Assembly (NCBI GenBank): GCA_025716855.1
Contig: JAIXMQ010000062.1
Location: 1 to 64,000, forward strand
DNA from: Pilaira anomala
Taxonomy: Eukaryota; Mucoromycota; Mucoromycetes; Mucorales; Mucoraceae
Length of the DNA stretch: 64,000 nucleotides
Reading direction: 5' to 3'
In this document: piece after piece, positions 45,193-57,156 of the stretch
Numbering within the stretch: the stretch's first letter is position 1
How the letters are laid out: every line of letters starts with the position of its first letter
Made by a program: the position numbers and the translations under genes
Notes under the pieces: model-generated
Told to the model about the DNA's origin: nothing
Seen by the model: only the letters and a program-made list of their open reading frames with translations
Databases searched by the model: none

Positions 45193-46007
45193 TTTTTTAA
45201 TATATATAGAAATAAAGTTGAAAAAGTAAGAAGAAGAAGAAGAAAAAGAAGAAGAAGAATGCTTTTAAAGAAATATAAAAAATATACCATATAGTATATA
45301 TATAAAAAAAAAGTCGGTAATTTAAAAAAAACTGATGTCGAAAAATAATTTGTTGAATTATGCCAAAGTAGACTCTGTTTGGATTAGCTTGTCAAGCAAT
45401 TTTAACTAGATTTAGAACTAAGTTTGAATTTTTTGGACTTTTTGCTTTTAACAAGAAATCAGCGTAAAATAGATTTCATATCATGGTATACAATATAATA
45501 TGTGGGGGGTCAACAACATCAGGTATTATTTGGCAAAGGTTCTGGTATAATCTTGAATGCATTTGCTATCGGTAATGAACTCACTCACTCAAGAAACAAA
45601 ACATACAGTTTACTTGGGAGGATACAGGACATTATTCACTTGTTGAATTTTTAACTATATGCATTAAATAGTTAAAATGAAGATATAGATTTTGGTTAAT
45701 ATCCAACGATATCGTATTACCATATTCTATTATAGCTAGTTATCTTACTTTGATGATGACAACAAAATTAGAAATAATAAATTTGCCTTTCATGTAGGCC
45801 TTATATACGTACATAAATATAAAAAATATGAAAAATCATCTTTGATAGTTCATTGTTTTTTAATGCACCGAAAAAATTTAGCTAGCAGAAACCCCGGGTT
45901 TTAATAAAATTAAATAAAAAAGCATAAATCGATCTTTTCTCTCTTTTTATTTTATTTATTTGTTTGTTTCTAAAGAAAGATATCAAGGCTTAGAGAAATA
46001 ATGCTAG
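45193..46007. other. Divergent promoter region
   Basis: Spacer between divergent AGX1 and the receptor gene, with a gaa-rich run (45225-45260) just upstream of the AGX1 start. No gene seen. Confidence 0.45.
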
Positions 46008-46631
46008 ATGTTTGACACCTTTAACAGTTATAGGGATAATTTGAGCGATGATTTCAATTTTACACCAACAGAATGGATGGGCTTGATCATAGCCGGAAAT
46101 GTATCTGCTGCTATTTCATTTTTTGCAAATTCAGGTGTATTAGCTCTTCATGGATTTATGCTATGGTATAAACCTGTCATTGTAAACAGATTATCTCTTC
46201 GCATGATTGTTCTTTCTTCTATTTTTAATATGGTTTATTGCTGCTGTCAATTAGTAATAGATGATATCGGTAGTTTAGATACATCCTGTCGTGCACTCGC
46301 CTTAACTTTGATTGCTGCTGATACAATGGCATGCATGTGCTTAGCCATGGTGGGTTTAAATCTTGTCACCATTTTTGTTCTCAAGGTCATAAGATCAATA
46401 AAATTAGAGATATTTTATTACTGCTTTATCGCTCTATCAGGCATTTTAGTAACAGTTATACCTGCTTTCTTTGGATCTCAAAGAGGCCCTAAAGTACGAG
46501 AAAAGATAACTTCATGCTGGTAAATGTTTTGAAAACTGGTTTAAATAGTTGCTTGGACTTAACCTTCTTATTTTTAGGTATAGTTTATTTTTCGATGGTA
46601 GAATCTCAAAGCCTTTTCATTGGGTAAGTAA

Positions 46632-46667
<36 letters not shown>

Positions 46668-49132
46668 CTAAAAACTTAACTTTTATATTTTATAGATGTG
46701 GTACTACGGTTGGCTTTTATTTTCACTTGCATTTGCAGCTATTTGTGCAGGAATATCAATAAGATTCGTTTTAAGAAAACAGGATAATTTTGCCGGTACA
46801 TTAGATATGTTTACTCGACGTAGTAGATCTGAAGTATCCCAGCTCAATGCCCTCAGAAAATATTCTAATAGCAATACTGATATATTCACTAAGATAGCAA
46901 GAAGATGTATCTGTTATCCCTTGGGTAAATTGTTTTTACTTTTTAATTTTTAAAGTTGTTTATTTAATCTTCTCTCTCTCTCTCTTTCTTTCTGTCTGCC
47001 TCTTTCATACATAGTACCTCTTTTTTCAAAAAGTTGGGGTGTGGCGATAGAAATAGCATCAGTAAAAAACGCACATATACCTTACGAGATATTTATACTT
47101 GACCGTGTATTTTCTTGTTTATTAGGTAACTATTTTTTCGATTCTATCAACAAGATAGTTTTTTTTTTTTTTTTGGACTTGACAAATTTTGTTTATGATA
47201 GGTTTAATGGTTAGTGTGATTTACTTTACAGACCCTGCTATTGGGGCAGTGATTCGAGACTTCAAGCATAAAATCAAAAAGAAGTACGTCTTTGATTATT
47301 ACACCGTTAAATTCCAACCTGCGTCTGGTACTGCTGCTCAAGCAAAATCACAATATCCACAGTTAATTAATATCATACCCTTATCAAAAACTACATCAAC
47401 AGATGAATCGAATCGATTACGAACCTTTTATTTTAGAAACCGAACGAATGAAGGTGTACCTTCTAATGATGTCGGTACGAGTGCCTCTGCTGGCTCTGGA
47501 GAGCCTTTCATCAGTCCGTTAAATATGACTGAACTTCAAAAAACACCAACTGAACTTGCACCTGATACACCCGCTGTAGAAGTTACTAAATCACACAGAG
47601 AACCTGATCCTGATCGACGATACAGTGTTGTTAGTGTCACTGCAAAATCAGGCAAGGTATTTTTACCAAATGAAATCCATCCAGAAAATCAGGCAACCCA
47701 CAAATCTACTCTATGTTTACCAAGGTCGAATGTATCTATTATACCAATGCGACGTGTGAGCGATGCCAAAAGGATACAACTTGATGGACGTCGCTATCGG
47801 CGCGCATACTCAAAAAACACAGAAGCAGTGGAAATGCTAGTATCTTATAAATATCCTCATGCAGCAAAATGTATGCACTGGCTTTTAACCCGTGTTTTTA
47901 AAGTGAAACCTGATGAAAGAAGAAAATCTACTTATTCTGAGCAAGAAACAGACCATTCAAGACCTAAGAGAGTATTTTTTGATTATACTGAAAGCTCAAA
48001 CCCTGGAACACCTATAAATCTGGAACCAGTAGATGCCTCTGAAATTGGCTCTCATGATGAACCTGTTAGTGAACATTTATATTCGCCTCGAATTAGAAGT
48101 AGATATGGTATATGTGGCAGTGACAATAGCTTAGATCTTCAAACAACAAGGGCACAAACATCTAACAATGACAAAATAAAACTACATTCGATTCGTAGGG
48201 TATCTTCTATCAATATAGCTAGTTTATATCGTAATAGAGTAAAAGAGGAAATCAGACCTTCGTCCTCATTATCAACTTCAACGAGACCCGATGAAAGAAT
48301 ATCTTCGCATACTTTAGGCAGTAATAGTGTATTTGCAAACCAGCTTGGGATTTCAAAGCTACTGAGTCATGGTGGATCCTTTAGTTGGAGTAGATTAGCT
48401 CATTCTGGCAGAAAATCAAATACGTCCTCTCCTATAGATCCTAATTCACCTTTTTCAACTGGGGATATTGAAATGAAAGATATCAGTCCAAGTTCAAGGT
48501 CGAAAGAGGATGAGTTAATCGTGAAAGATAATGGTGCTGGAGAAGAAAGCTCTTCTGGTGTTGTGAGCAAATCAGTTATCTTGGCACCCTTTTCAAGCGA
48601 GTTATCTCCTAGACCAGATGTTCAATATAGAAAGAGAATATTAATACGACGTCGTAAACCAAACAGGAATTCAGCACCTATACGAAAACCAATATGCAGG
48701 GACGCACTTTATGCAATTAGAGAAAATGATGACTATCTGTTCAGTCTATCCATGTTATATGATGGAGAGAGAAATGAGTATGATGTGTCTGACGAAGAAG
48801 ATGTGAGTCCTACTGCCAATGATATCCTACAACCGGAATCACTTACCCTTACTCCTACAGAAGGATTACGGCCCATACCGACAAATGACACTTCAGTCAT
48901 ACCTGAATATAAACAGCCTTTACCAGCAGAACAAACGAAAGTAAAAAATGTACCAACTAAAGGTGTGTATGAAGGTTTTGTTGAGGCAGTTACAACAATT
49001 AACTATATCTCGAACTGGCAAGAGGATACTAATGGTGAAGCGTCTCGTATTACAGTATATTCCGAACCTTGGGATATTGAAGAGCAATACAAGGAACAAT
49101 TAGAATTTGCAGAAAATATTATACACATCTAA
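46008..49132 (+). CDS. Seven-TM G-protein-coupled-receptor-like protein with ~600-residue tail
   Basis: Five exons: 46008-46519, 46578-46623, 46696-46924, 47015-47125 and 47202-49132; phases 2,0,1,1. The product is about 942 residues. TM helices: WMGLIIAGNVSAAISFFA, LSLRMIVLSSIFNMVYCC, ALALTLIAADTMACMCLAMV, IFYYCFIALSGILVTVIPAF, YYGWLLFSLAFAAICAGISI, a weaker one in exon 4, and CLLGLMVSVIYFTDPAIG. Cys at the TM3 start (TSCRAL) and in the second extracellular loop (TSCWY) fit the conserved GPCR disulphide. The layout suggests the Git3/Dicty-CAR-like fungal receptors. The tail after TM7 is Ser/Arg-rich and disordered, with many basic-Ser sites, suiting phosphorylation and arrestin or kinase contacts. 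The ligand is unknown. Start chosen as the first ATG giving TM1. Confidence 0.8.
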
Positions 49133-49319
49133 TTCGAGCTTTATTCAAATAAAGTCTATTATACACACAATCCTATTGTATACACATGCGTATTATCCTC
49201 ACTTAATAATTAGTAGCTTATTTCAAGCAACTTTAATACTACTGCAGCAATTGAATTTAACAATATATGGTACATATGCTTTTAAGCTTTTTAATAACAT
49301 GTATATAGAATAATGACAA

Positions 49320-52011
49320 TTAAATAAGAGAATCTTGAGCACTTTGCATACATTTGGCAGCTCTTTTTTCAGCATGACGAGCTAAAGGAATATTCTTTTC
49401 ATCGACGGCTTCAGAAATAGCAGGATAGACTTGACCAGAGTATCCAGTCCAAAGTCCAGGAGCATAAACCACATGTTTAAACCATTCACGTCCTTTAATA
49501 CCTTCAGGATCAATAAATCCACGCTCAAATGAAGTCAATCTTGAATTCATTTTCTCAACACGCTTTGACCATTTGGCAGATAATTTTTGGTCATCGTTAA
49601 ATCGTCTTAATTTTTGATTGATTTGAGTCAAACTAATTTCAAAGGAATTCGCTGCTTTCACCAAGGAATTGACAGCCTTCTTCAATGTTGGGAAAGTATG
49701 AGGTGCAGCATGAAGGTATAATTGATGTACATATTTTTGAAGTTCATTAGCATAATCAATAGGATGAATAGGAAGAATTAAGTCATCGGCTAAACGAAGT
49801 ACTAATAATCCCCACACTTTGACCATAGTTTGATGATATTTGAAGTCAGGATCACCAAATTTTTCCATCCAGTGGAAGCTATATAATAGAATGAATTATG
49901 AAAAGTTTTTTTTTTTTTTTTTTTTTAATAAAAGAAAAAAAAATATGCATTCATGTATGTTGTCTTCTATTTACCTGTCATATACACTGTGATAAACACC
50001 ATAATCACCACTGAAAGAGATATCAATACTAGCAATACCAACATGGTCCATAAATGCAGTGAAATCAGATCCAGATCCTAGTACACCAACAGGAGGAAGC
50101 ATGGATGGAACACCAGTGGCGTTACTACGCTCTCCCCAAGCTTGATAGACTGATTTACCAGTCATTGGATCGGGTACCATACTCGTCACTTCATACAATA
50201 ATTGATTTAAAGAAGGAGACGCACCAGCCTGGAAATGAGGACCGGAAACGGCTACATCACAATTAAGGTAAACTACAGCTTCATCAGTTAACCAGTCGCG
50301 GTTATCTTCAACCCATTCGGTAGATCCAATTAAACCATATTCTTCAGCGTCCCAAGAAGCAAGAATAATAGTTCTCTTTGGTCTCCAACCAGTTTGTAAC
50401 ATTTGACCAAGAATACGAGCAATTTCCAACTACACAAAAAATTAGTTTCAATATAGATTAAATGAATCTCGTTCAAATTTATATAAATACCAAAGATGAA
50501 GAACCAGAAGATGGGTCTACACTTCCAAATACCCAAGAATCTCTATGATTACCTAAAATAATAGAACGATGAGGCTCAACCGATCCTTCAATACGAGCAA
50601 ATACATTCCAGACAGGTGTAACATTATATTTCACAATATTTTCCATTTCAACCAATCCTTCACTAGGACCACTATAATATTGAACGCCTTCTAATCCACC
50701 AGCCCAATCAATTTCATTTACAGTACCATGTCCTTCAGTTGCTTTTAATAAAGGTAAGGCATCTTTCCAAGATAAAGGTAAAGAAGGAATGGTAGGTAAA
50801 GCATTTGAGTCTTCCATATTAATACGTGTGGCATTTTCGGTCGCGGCATAACCTGGAGTTAATGCATCTCCAGCTAAAAGAGATAAATAAGAGACTGAAC
50901 CACGTTGAGCAGAACTAGCCGATCTCCAAGGACCTTCAGGGTATGATTTAGGTGGATTTAGTTCACTATCTTTGTCAAGAGGTCCATCATCAATTGGGTC
51001 AGAATAAATTAAAACACCCACGCAACCATATTGTGCAGCAGCTCTAATTTTTAATCCACGCAAGGTAGTACCATATCTTACAAGTGCAATTGTACCATTC
51101 ACTTGAACTCCTTGATCGACTAAATATTGAAAATCTTCCAGTCTACCGTAATTAGCGTAAATCACAGGGCCCTTTGCTGTTCCGTTTTTAGAATACCCTT
51201 TAAAAAAGAATTTTAAATACATTTTTTAGGTTAGAAAAAACTATTTTTTTTTTTTTTTTTGTAACTTACCATGAAATAAAGGAACTATATCCGGATTCTC
51301 GGTAGAAGGATCTTCTTCAATACGTTCTTCTTTTAATGTAGCATTATACCAAAATTCTTCAGGGCCAGAAACGATAGCTAAACGATGAGAGACCGGGTAA
51401 TTTAAAAGAGGATAGTAAGTTTTGATTTCAGCATTCGGTATACCAAACTCTGTGAATTTATCACGAGTCCATTCGGCTTGAAGTCTATCTGCTTCTGTAC
51501 CAGCTAAATGTGGTACAGATGTATAATTTAAAAGATAATGACGAAGTTTCTTTGCGGAAGGAAGATCCAACATCATTTGTTCCGCGTCAGTTAGTTTGCG
51601 TGTGGGAAATCCTATTGTAAACAAACAGTTAATATTTTTTCTTTCTCCCTTTTTTTTTTAGTTGTTGTAACAACAATATATACCTCCTACTTCATTTGTA
51701 CCTAGTACTGCCAACATGACGAGTGCACCAATTAATGTAAAAATACCAACTATTGTAACAATCTCAAAAGCAATACGAACATTGCTTTTTCTAGGTGGCT
51801 CTAGAGTCATTTTACTTCTGTTGATAAGAGGTGCATTTTCATTTGAATTTCCCCATTGATGAATCCACCAATTATGTAAACTTGCATATAATCCTGTTTC
51901 TTCTCCTTTTGGATTATTCGCTTGATTTCCAGATACTCGTGTATCGTCCGATTGATGTCCTTCATCCTCTTCTTGAGGAATAGAAGTGTATCTTGTCTCT
52001 GGTGTTGACAT
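49320..52011 (-). CDS. M28 glutamate-carboxypeptidase II / transferrin-receptor-like membrane protease
   Basis: Five exons: 52011-51684, 51611-51270, 51197-50491, 50429-49975 and 49878-49320; phases 1,1,0,2. The product is about 796 residues. It has a type II membrane layout: a cytoplasmic N-tail of ~85 residues, a TM helix (FEIVTIVGIFTLIGALVMLA), then luminal domains. A protease-associated domain (GTIALVRYGTTLRGLKI) is inserted before the peptidase. Zinc ligands are all visible: LGNHRDSW, SVDPSSGSS, SWDAEEYGLIG, LNCDVAVSG and GVYHSVYD. A helical dimerisation domain follows (HWMEKFGDPDFKYHQ to the end). It is likely an active dizinc carboxypeptidase in the vacuole or endomembranes (Vps70/Tre-related in yeast). 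It converges on the receptor gene with 187 bp between stops. Confidence 0.92.
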
Positions 52012-52094
52012 GATACCCTTTTTTTTTTTTTTGGAAATAGTAAAAAAAGTAAAAAGAAGAGATAAAAAGGTATTTTCGGAAAAAAATCCTAGGC

Positions 52095-52131
<37 letters not shown>

Positions 52132-53135
52132 CAGTGACTTCTAACTTTAAAGGTTTGTGTTCGTAATTTACCCCAATTATCAATTTCTAAACATTTTTTT
52201 TTTAAGGTTTTATAAATGTTTGTCAACAGAGCAACGTATGCTGCAAAGTATAACTTTAATATTAAGAACCTGTAATGAAATAATTTACAAAAATGGTAAT
52301 ATTATAAGTAAGAATTAGTAGGCTAATCTTTTGAATAAGTAAAATGAAAAGACTATAGCCGAGAGAAAAACTTACATGCATTACAATGTATGTGTACATA
52401 CAATATGTATTGAACATCTGATTAGCTTGTCCGAAATCGTGTTTCGAGTTTTTTTAATTGAAATTTTTTATGCAAAACCAAAATTTGGGATAAATAAAGT
52501 TCCGTAAACTACAAACGAATGTTATGATTTATACCATCTATTCTTGGATCCAGGACTATGTAACTTTTCCTACAAAAATAGTTATTCTCTCAGTAAATCA
52601 TTTTAATAATTTGCTAAAGGTAGAGTATTTTTATGTTGAGGTAACTACTCCTCCGTATTTTTAGTTGGTTACTCTAATTGAATGACTGACTTATAAAGTA
52701 GTTACACTCGAACCAAAACACGAAATCTAAAACAAAAACAAAACAACAGTAGCAGTAGTAGTAGTAGTAGTAGTAGTCATTACAATATAAATAACCATGC
52801 AAGCGCCTATTTATAGTAAAGTACAATCAAGATAATATACAGTACACTTTAAAGCTGCTTTTATGAGATTCTTCTCCTCTTGTTACAAGCACAATGATTC
52901 AATTTGATTTAAACCCAGTACACAACAAGCGACCCTGGGCGGGTGATATCTTATCTTACAAAAACCCAATCGTTTTTTTTCTTTCATTTTTTTTTTTTTT
53001 TATTTTTCTCTCTCATTTATTAGTACTCGAGACCATTATATTTCTAGTCAAAAAGTTATTTTTTTTTTAAAGGAAGAAAAACAAAAAGAACTTTGAATAG
53101 TCAACGAATGTCGAAAGAAGAATAAAACAACAAGA
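52012..53135. other. Divergent promoter region, no gene seen
   Basis: A32 at 52099-52130, an agt trinucleotide run at 52750-52776, and T-runs near 52990. No credible frame. Confidence 0.45.
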
Positions 53136-54382
53136 ATGTCTATGAATGAGTTTAGGTAAACTAAATAAGAAGAAAAAGAGGGGAATAGATTCTAATGAAC
53201 AACTCAAATGTATAGTAACAAAAATGTTGAATTAAATAATCATCAAACTCTTACAACAAACCAAAGACTATTACAGTGTAAGACATTAAATTATTTGAAA
53301 GATAAAATTCCCCTAATAATTCAACTTTTATTATTAGCTAATAGAACAGTCATAGCAGCTTCTAGTGCAGCTGTAACATCTGTCTTGGCAGGTTTTCCTG
53401 TAAGTGTATATATATATATATATATATATATTATTTCTTCAAGTCATATGTTCCTAACTTTATTATTATACAGTTTGATTCTGTAAAGACTCGAATGCAA
53501 ACACATTACTATAAATCCATCATGTCTTGTGTAAGAACCACCTATGCAGAGGAAGGAGCAAGGGGCTTCTTTCGAGGCATGATACCTCCTCTTATCACAG
53601 TCAGTATTATTAAATCTGTTTCCTTTTCAATCTATGAAGGGTCAAAAAAGAATTTAATCGAAAACCATGGATTCAAAAATGATAATTTACCCGGTTTAAT
53701 GAAATTATCTTTTTTGAGCGGTGGTGTGAGTGGTGCATTTATTGCTTTATTAAGTTGTCCTTTAGAATTAGTGAAGATTCAACGTCAACTTGAACAAGTC
53801 ATGTTAAAAAATCAAATTGCCTCTGGTCAAATACCTGCAAATGAAGTTGTGGAATCTTCTAGTTGGAGAGCTGTAAAACAAATCGTTCAACGTAAAGGTG
53901 TATTTGGATTATGGAGTGGATTAGGATGTCACTCAGGTAAAATTTGATATGAGATATATATATAAGAATATATCACTAATTAAATACATTTAAATAAAGT
54001 TCGTGATGCATTGGGTACAAGTATTTATTTTGCAGGTTACGAAACAATGAAACGAGTACTTTCAAGTGAAGGTGGATCTAGTGCAGGCCCTATGACACAT
54101 TTTATGTCTGGTGGATTTTGTGGTATACTTAGTTGGTTAGTCGTGTTCCCTGTAGATGCTATAAAGACAAATTTACAAAAGGATATTATGATGGTTCAAC
54201 CGAGATATACCAGTTTCTGGGACTGTGCTAAATCACTTGTTAGAAAGAATGGTGTCAAAGGGTTATATCGTGGCCTGACTGTGACACTTATTAGAGCTTT
54301 CCCTATTCATTCATTAAATTTCTTGGTTTATGAGCAGGTTCTCAAATCCATTCCCCCTCCTCCTTCTTCTACGCTTAAATAA
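53136..54382 (+). CDS. Mitochondrial carrier family protein
   Basis: Five exons: 53136-53155, 53216-53277, 53338-53399, 53474-53936 and 54000-54382. All introns are GT..AG and the phases agree. The product is about 329 residues, the usual size. The three signature repeats are AGFPFDSVKTRMQ, SCPLELVKIQRQLE and VFPVDAIKTNLQKD, each with the PX[DE]XX[KR] motif on the odd helix and EGARGFFRG, KGVFGLWSG and NGVKGLYRG after the matrix helix. It exchanges metabolites across the inner mitochondrial membrane. The repeat sequences suggest the basic amino acid/acylcarnitine branch, but the substrate cannot be fixed by eye. The start at 53136 uses a 20-nt first exon (MSMNEF); the ATG at 53208 would be inside the intron. 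Confidence 0.88.
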
Positions 54383-54640
54383 TTAATCATAATAATAAAA
54401 TAAAATAAAAATATCGTCATTATTCTGTCTTATTGAGAGTGGAAGGACAGTATTTTAGTTTCTATTCCCAAATACAGTAATCAAACTAAAAAAGGTGATC
54501 TTATCATATGTAGTTACAATGGTTTTTTATTTTATTTTATTTACATTGTCAAGGATTATTGTTATTATATATATATATATATATGTATGTATATGCATAG
54601 TTATAAGATTATAATAGTTATTTTTTTTTTTTTTGGCTTC
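54383..54640. other. 3' spacer between convergent genes
   Basis: (AT)n run near 54570 and T16 near 54620; 258 bp between two stop codons. No gene seen. Confidence 0.5.
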
Positions 54641-55258
54641 TTAAAAATCGTCCATACCACCCATATCACCCATATCACCGCCCATACCGCCACCCATATC
54701 ATCACCATAATAATTATTTTCAATCATTGTATCAGGTTGATCATTATCCATGAGAGCATCACCAATCATATAACCTGCAAGACCACCACCAACACCCATA
54801 GCAGCCATTTTACCCATTCCCATACCACCACCACCTCCCATACGATTACCACCCATCATCATTGGTTGTTGAGCGTATTGAGGTTGATGACCATAAGGTT
54901 GTTGACTATATCTTTGTTGTTGAACATACTGTTGTTGTTGAGGATACTGGGGTTGGCCATATTGAGGTTGACCGTACTGTGGTTGTTGCTGTCCGTATGA
55001 ACTATTTTCTCCGCGACTACCAGTGAAAGGTTTATCAGCAGGATGTTCCCACTGACGTAATCCTGTTGAAGTATAGACGTAAAAGAACTTTTGTGTAGAT
55101 GGATCGAATTGTGATATCCAGCCAGAAGGTAACATTCTTGAGTCTGGGTTCACAGGTTGATTTTGCTTTGGGGGAGAAGGTGGAGCAAAATTTGTGTTAT
55201 GATTCTTGTGTTGAGTGTTGCCACTCAAGTTTTCTTTTAATTTTGAAAATAATCCCAT
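54641..55258 (-). CDS. WW-domain protein with Q/Y-rich and Gly/Met-rich C-terminus
   Basis: An intronless 205-residue protein from the ATG at 55258 (MGLFSKLKENLSG). A longer in-frame ATG upstream would add a low-complexity leader and is less likely. One WW domain at about residues 41-74 (LPSGWISQFDPSTQKFFYVY, then RQWEHP) has both Trp and the final Pro. It is followed by repeats of QPQYGQ/QQQYVQQ, a Gly/Met-rich hydrophobic patch (GKMAAMGVGGGLAGYMIGDA) and an acidic GDDMGGGMGG end. The design (WW plus QY-rich plus GxxG hydrophobic segment) is found in small fungal proteins that bind PPxY ligands. A membrane or amyloid-like association of the Gly-rich patch is possible but unproved. Confidence 0.85.
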   Translation of the reverse strand: MGLFSKLKENLSGNTQHKNHNTNFAPPSPPKQNQPVNPDSRMLPSGWISQFDPSTQKFFYVYTSTGLRQWEHPADKPFTGSRGENSSYGQQQPQYGQPQYGQPQYPQQQQYVQQQRYSQQPYGHQPQYAQQPMMMGGNRMGGGGGMGMGKMAAMGVGGGLAGYMIGDALMDNDQPDTMIENNYYGDDMGGGMGGDMGDMGGMDDF

Positions 55259-55607
55259 TTTGTTATTGTCTTTTTTTTTTAAAGTAATATGTATACGTAT
55301 AGTATTGAACAAGAAGAAAAGAAAAACGCTAATATAGATTCTTTTTATTTATATACCAAAAAAAAAAAAAAAAAAATCATCATTTCGGATTGGTACTGTT
55401 TCACCTGATGATTTCATGCCAAGGAAACCAAATCGGTCAAGGGATTACGAATTTGTTTAACATTGGATAATACAAAAAATAAAAAAGAACATCACGATAA
55501 CCTTTTTTTCTTATTTACTTGTCGTACTTAAGAAAAAAAAAAAAAAAAAAAAAAAAAAACTCCAATTGCTTAGCAACACAAGTTGACAATTTATTTATTT
55601 AAAAATT
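55259..55607. other. Spacer between WW protein and OYE genes
   Basis: Both genes are on the minus strand. It contains A18 and A28 runs and no gene. Confidence 0.5.
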
Positions 55608-56711
55608 CTAAAGATGACTACTCTTTTCAGCATAAACCGGATAATCAGTGTATCCAATTGCATCATGTGTATAAAATGTTTTTCTTTGATAAGGGTTCAA
55701 TTTGAATTGATTACGAATTCTTTCAGGAAGATCAGGGTTTGCAATAAACGCACGTCCAAAAGCGATTAAATTGCCTGTATTTTCTGCAAGTGTTACTGCG
55801 TGTTCTAAAGCAGTACTGAATCCACCAGCCGTAATAAAAGGGCCCTTCCAAATTTCTCTATAAGGTGAAAGTGTATCTACTGTATTTACTCTCTTATCAG
55901 ATTGGAAATCAGAACGTGCCTCAATGAAATGAAGGTAAGCTAATTGTGGATGCTTTCTTTGAATTTCTGAAGTAAGATAACCCCATGTCTTGAGTGGTGA
56001 TTCATCCATCATACCTTGAACTCCACCAGCAGGTGAGAAACGAACTGCGGTACGATCTGCTCCAATTGCATCTACAATAGCTTCCAAAACTTCAAGTGAG
56101 AATCTACAACGGTTTTCAATCGATCCACCATATTCATCTGTTCTCTTGTTAGTTGAAGAATTCAAGAATTGATCCAACAAGTATCCATTTGCATTATGAA
56201 CCTCAATACCATCAAATCCAGCTTCAATTGCATTCAAAGCTGCTTGACGATAGGTACGTACAAGTTCCTTTACTTCCTCTGTTTCAAGTGCTCTAGGAAC
56301 TTCATATGTTTTACCGTTCATTTTCTTGCCCGGGATAGGAATAGCTGAAGGTGCAACAATAGGTTCATTATTAGGGTTTAAAACGGATGATCCTGCACGA
56401 CCAATATGCCATAACTGTAAATAGATGACGGCTCCTTTTTCGTGTACGGCAGAGGTCACCTTTTTCCATTCTTCAATTTGGTCTTGGGTATAAATACCAG
56501 GCGCTTGACGATATCCACCAGCCATTCTACTAATAAATGTTGCTTCAGTCACTAATAATCCACCAGGACTGGCTCTCTGAGCATAATAATCAACTAAAAG
56601 TTCAGTAGGTACTGCTTCTAAAGTTGCTCTGAATCGTGTTAAAGGTGCAAGAACAACACGGTGTTGAAGTTCATGACGACCGATTTTAATAGGAGAAAAG
56701 AGTTTGGACAT
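55608..56711 (-). CDS. Old yellow enzyme family NAD(P)H:flavin oxidoreductase
   Basis: An intronless 367-residue protein with start at MSKLFSPIKIG. FMN-binding TIM barrel of the OYE family: VVLAPLTRFRA at the first strand, QLWHIGRAG, and EVHNANGYLLDQFLNSSTNK carrying the His/Asn pair that anchors the substrate carbonyl and the proton-donor Tyr. TDEYGGSIENRCRF, VRFSPAGG and FITAGGFST, then LIAFGRAFIANPDLPERI at the phosphate-binding end, complete the fold. It reduces activated C=C bonds (enones) with NADPH. It is about 160 bp from the MULE boundary, so the transposon sits in its promoter region. Confidence 0.95.
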   Translation of the reverse strand: MSKLFSPIKIGRHELQHRVVLAPLTRFRATLEAVPTELLVDYYAQRASPGGLLVTEATFISRMAGGYRQAPGIYTQDQIEEWKKVTSAVHEKGAVIYLQLWHIGRAGSSVLNPNNEPIVAPSAIPIPGKKMNGKTYEVPRALETEEVKELVRTYRQAALNAIEAGFDGIEVHNANGYLLDQFLNSSTNKRTDEYGGSIENRCRFSLEVLEAIVDAIGADRTAVRFSPAGGVQGMMDESPLKTWGYLTSEIQRKHPQLAYLHFIEARSDFQSDKRVNTVDTLSPYREIWKGPFITAGGFSTALEHAVTLAENTGNLIAFGRAFIANPDLPERIRNQFKLNPYQRKTFYTHDAIGYTDYPVYAEKSSHL

Positions 56712-56866
56712 TTTAGATATTTTAAAAAAGAAAAAAAAAGGTACAATAAACAAAAAAGACTTTTTTATTTATTTATTTATTTATATTTGTTTTTTATATT
56801 CGATGACTAAAAACAGAAAAATTATTTAATTCGGATTACGAATTCTTAATTTTTCAATGTACGTAA

Positions 56867-56874
56867 GCTAAGAA
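56867..56874. repeat. 8-bp target-site duplication (left) of MULE
   Basis: gctaagaa directly precedes the element and recurs at 61460-61467 directly after it. MULEs typically make 8-11 bp duplications. The perfect match suggests fairly recent insertion. Confidence 0.9.
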
Positions 56875-57037
56875 GGTTAATTCTTGGTACACCTCCAAAA
56901 ACACCTCCAATACAAATTTATGACGTTGCAATTTTCAATTTTTTTTCATACACCGCCAAATACACCTCCAGTGCAAGTTTATGACGTTGCAATTTTCATT
57001 TTTTTTTTTACACACCTCCAATACACCTCCAGTGCAA
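56875..57037 (+). repeat. Left terminal inverted repeat of MULE, modular
   Basis: It contains repeated modules: one or two copies of acacctcca(a)tacacctcca, then gtgcaa(g)ttatgacgttgcaa and a T-run, about 60 bp per module. The reverse complement of 61282-61459 matches almost base for base. An additional tggaggtg in opposite orientation occurs at 57062-57071. The repeated modules may be transposase binding sites. Confidence 0.9.
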
Positions 57038-57156
57038 ACTTATGACCGTTTTTTTTTTGTGTGTGGAGGTGTTTTTTTGGAATAAATAAAGCAGTAATAT
57101 AATTCAGGAACAGTTCTTTATTTCCAACCTGATATTTTAAATAAACATATTTTATA

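Noticed and set aside
53208..53486. Single 92-codon first exon for the mitochondrial carrier
   Set aside because: It would include intron sequence (gtaaga..ttattag) and a TA-repeat translation; the split into short exons gives a continuous carrier sequence.
54587..55000. Plus-strand Thr/His-rich frame
   Set aside because: It is the antisense shadow of the WW-domain gene's QY- and Gly-rich region.
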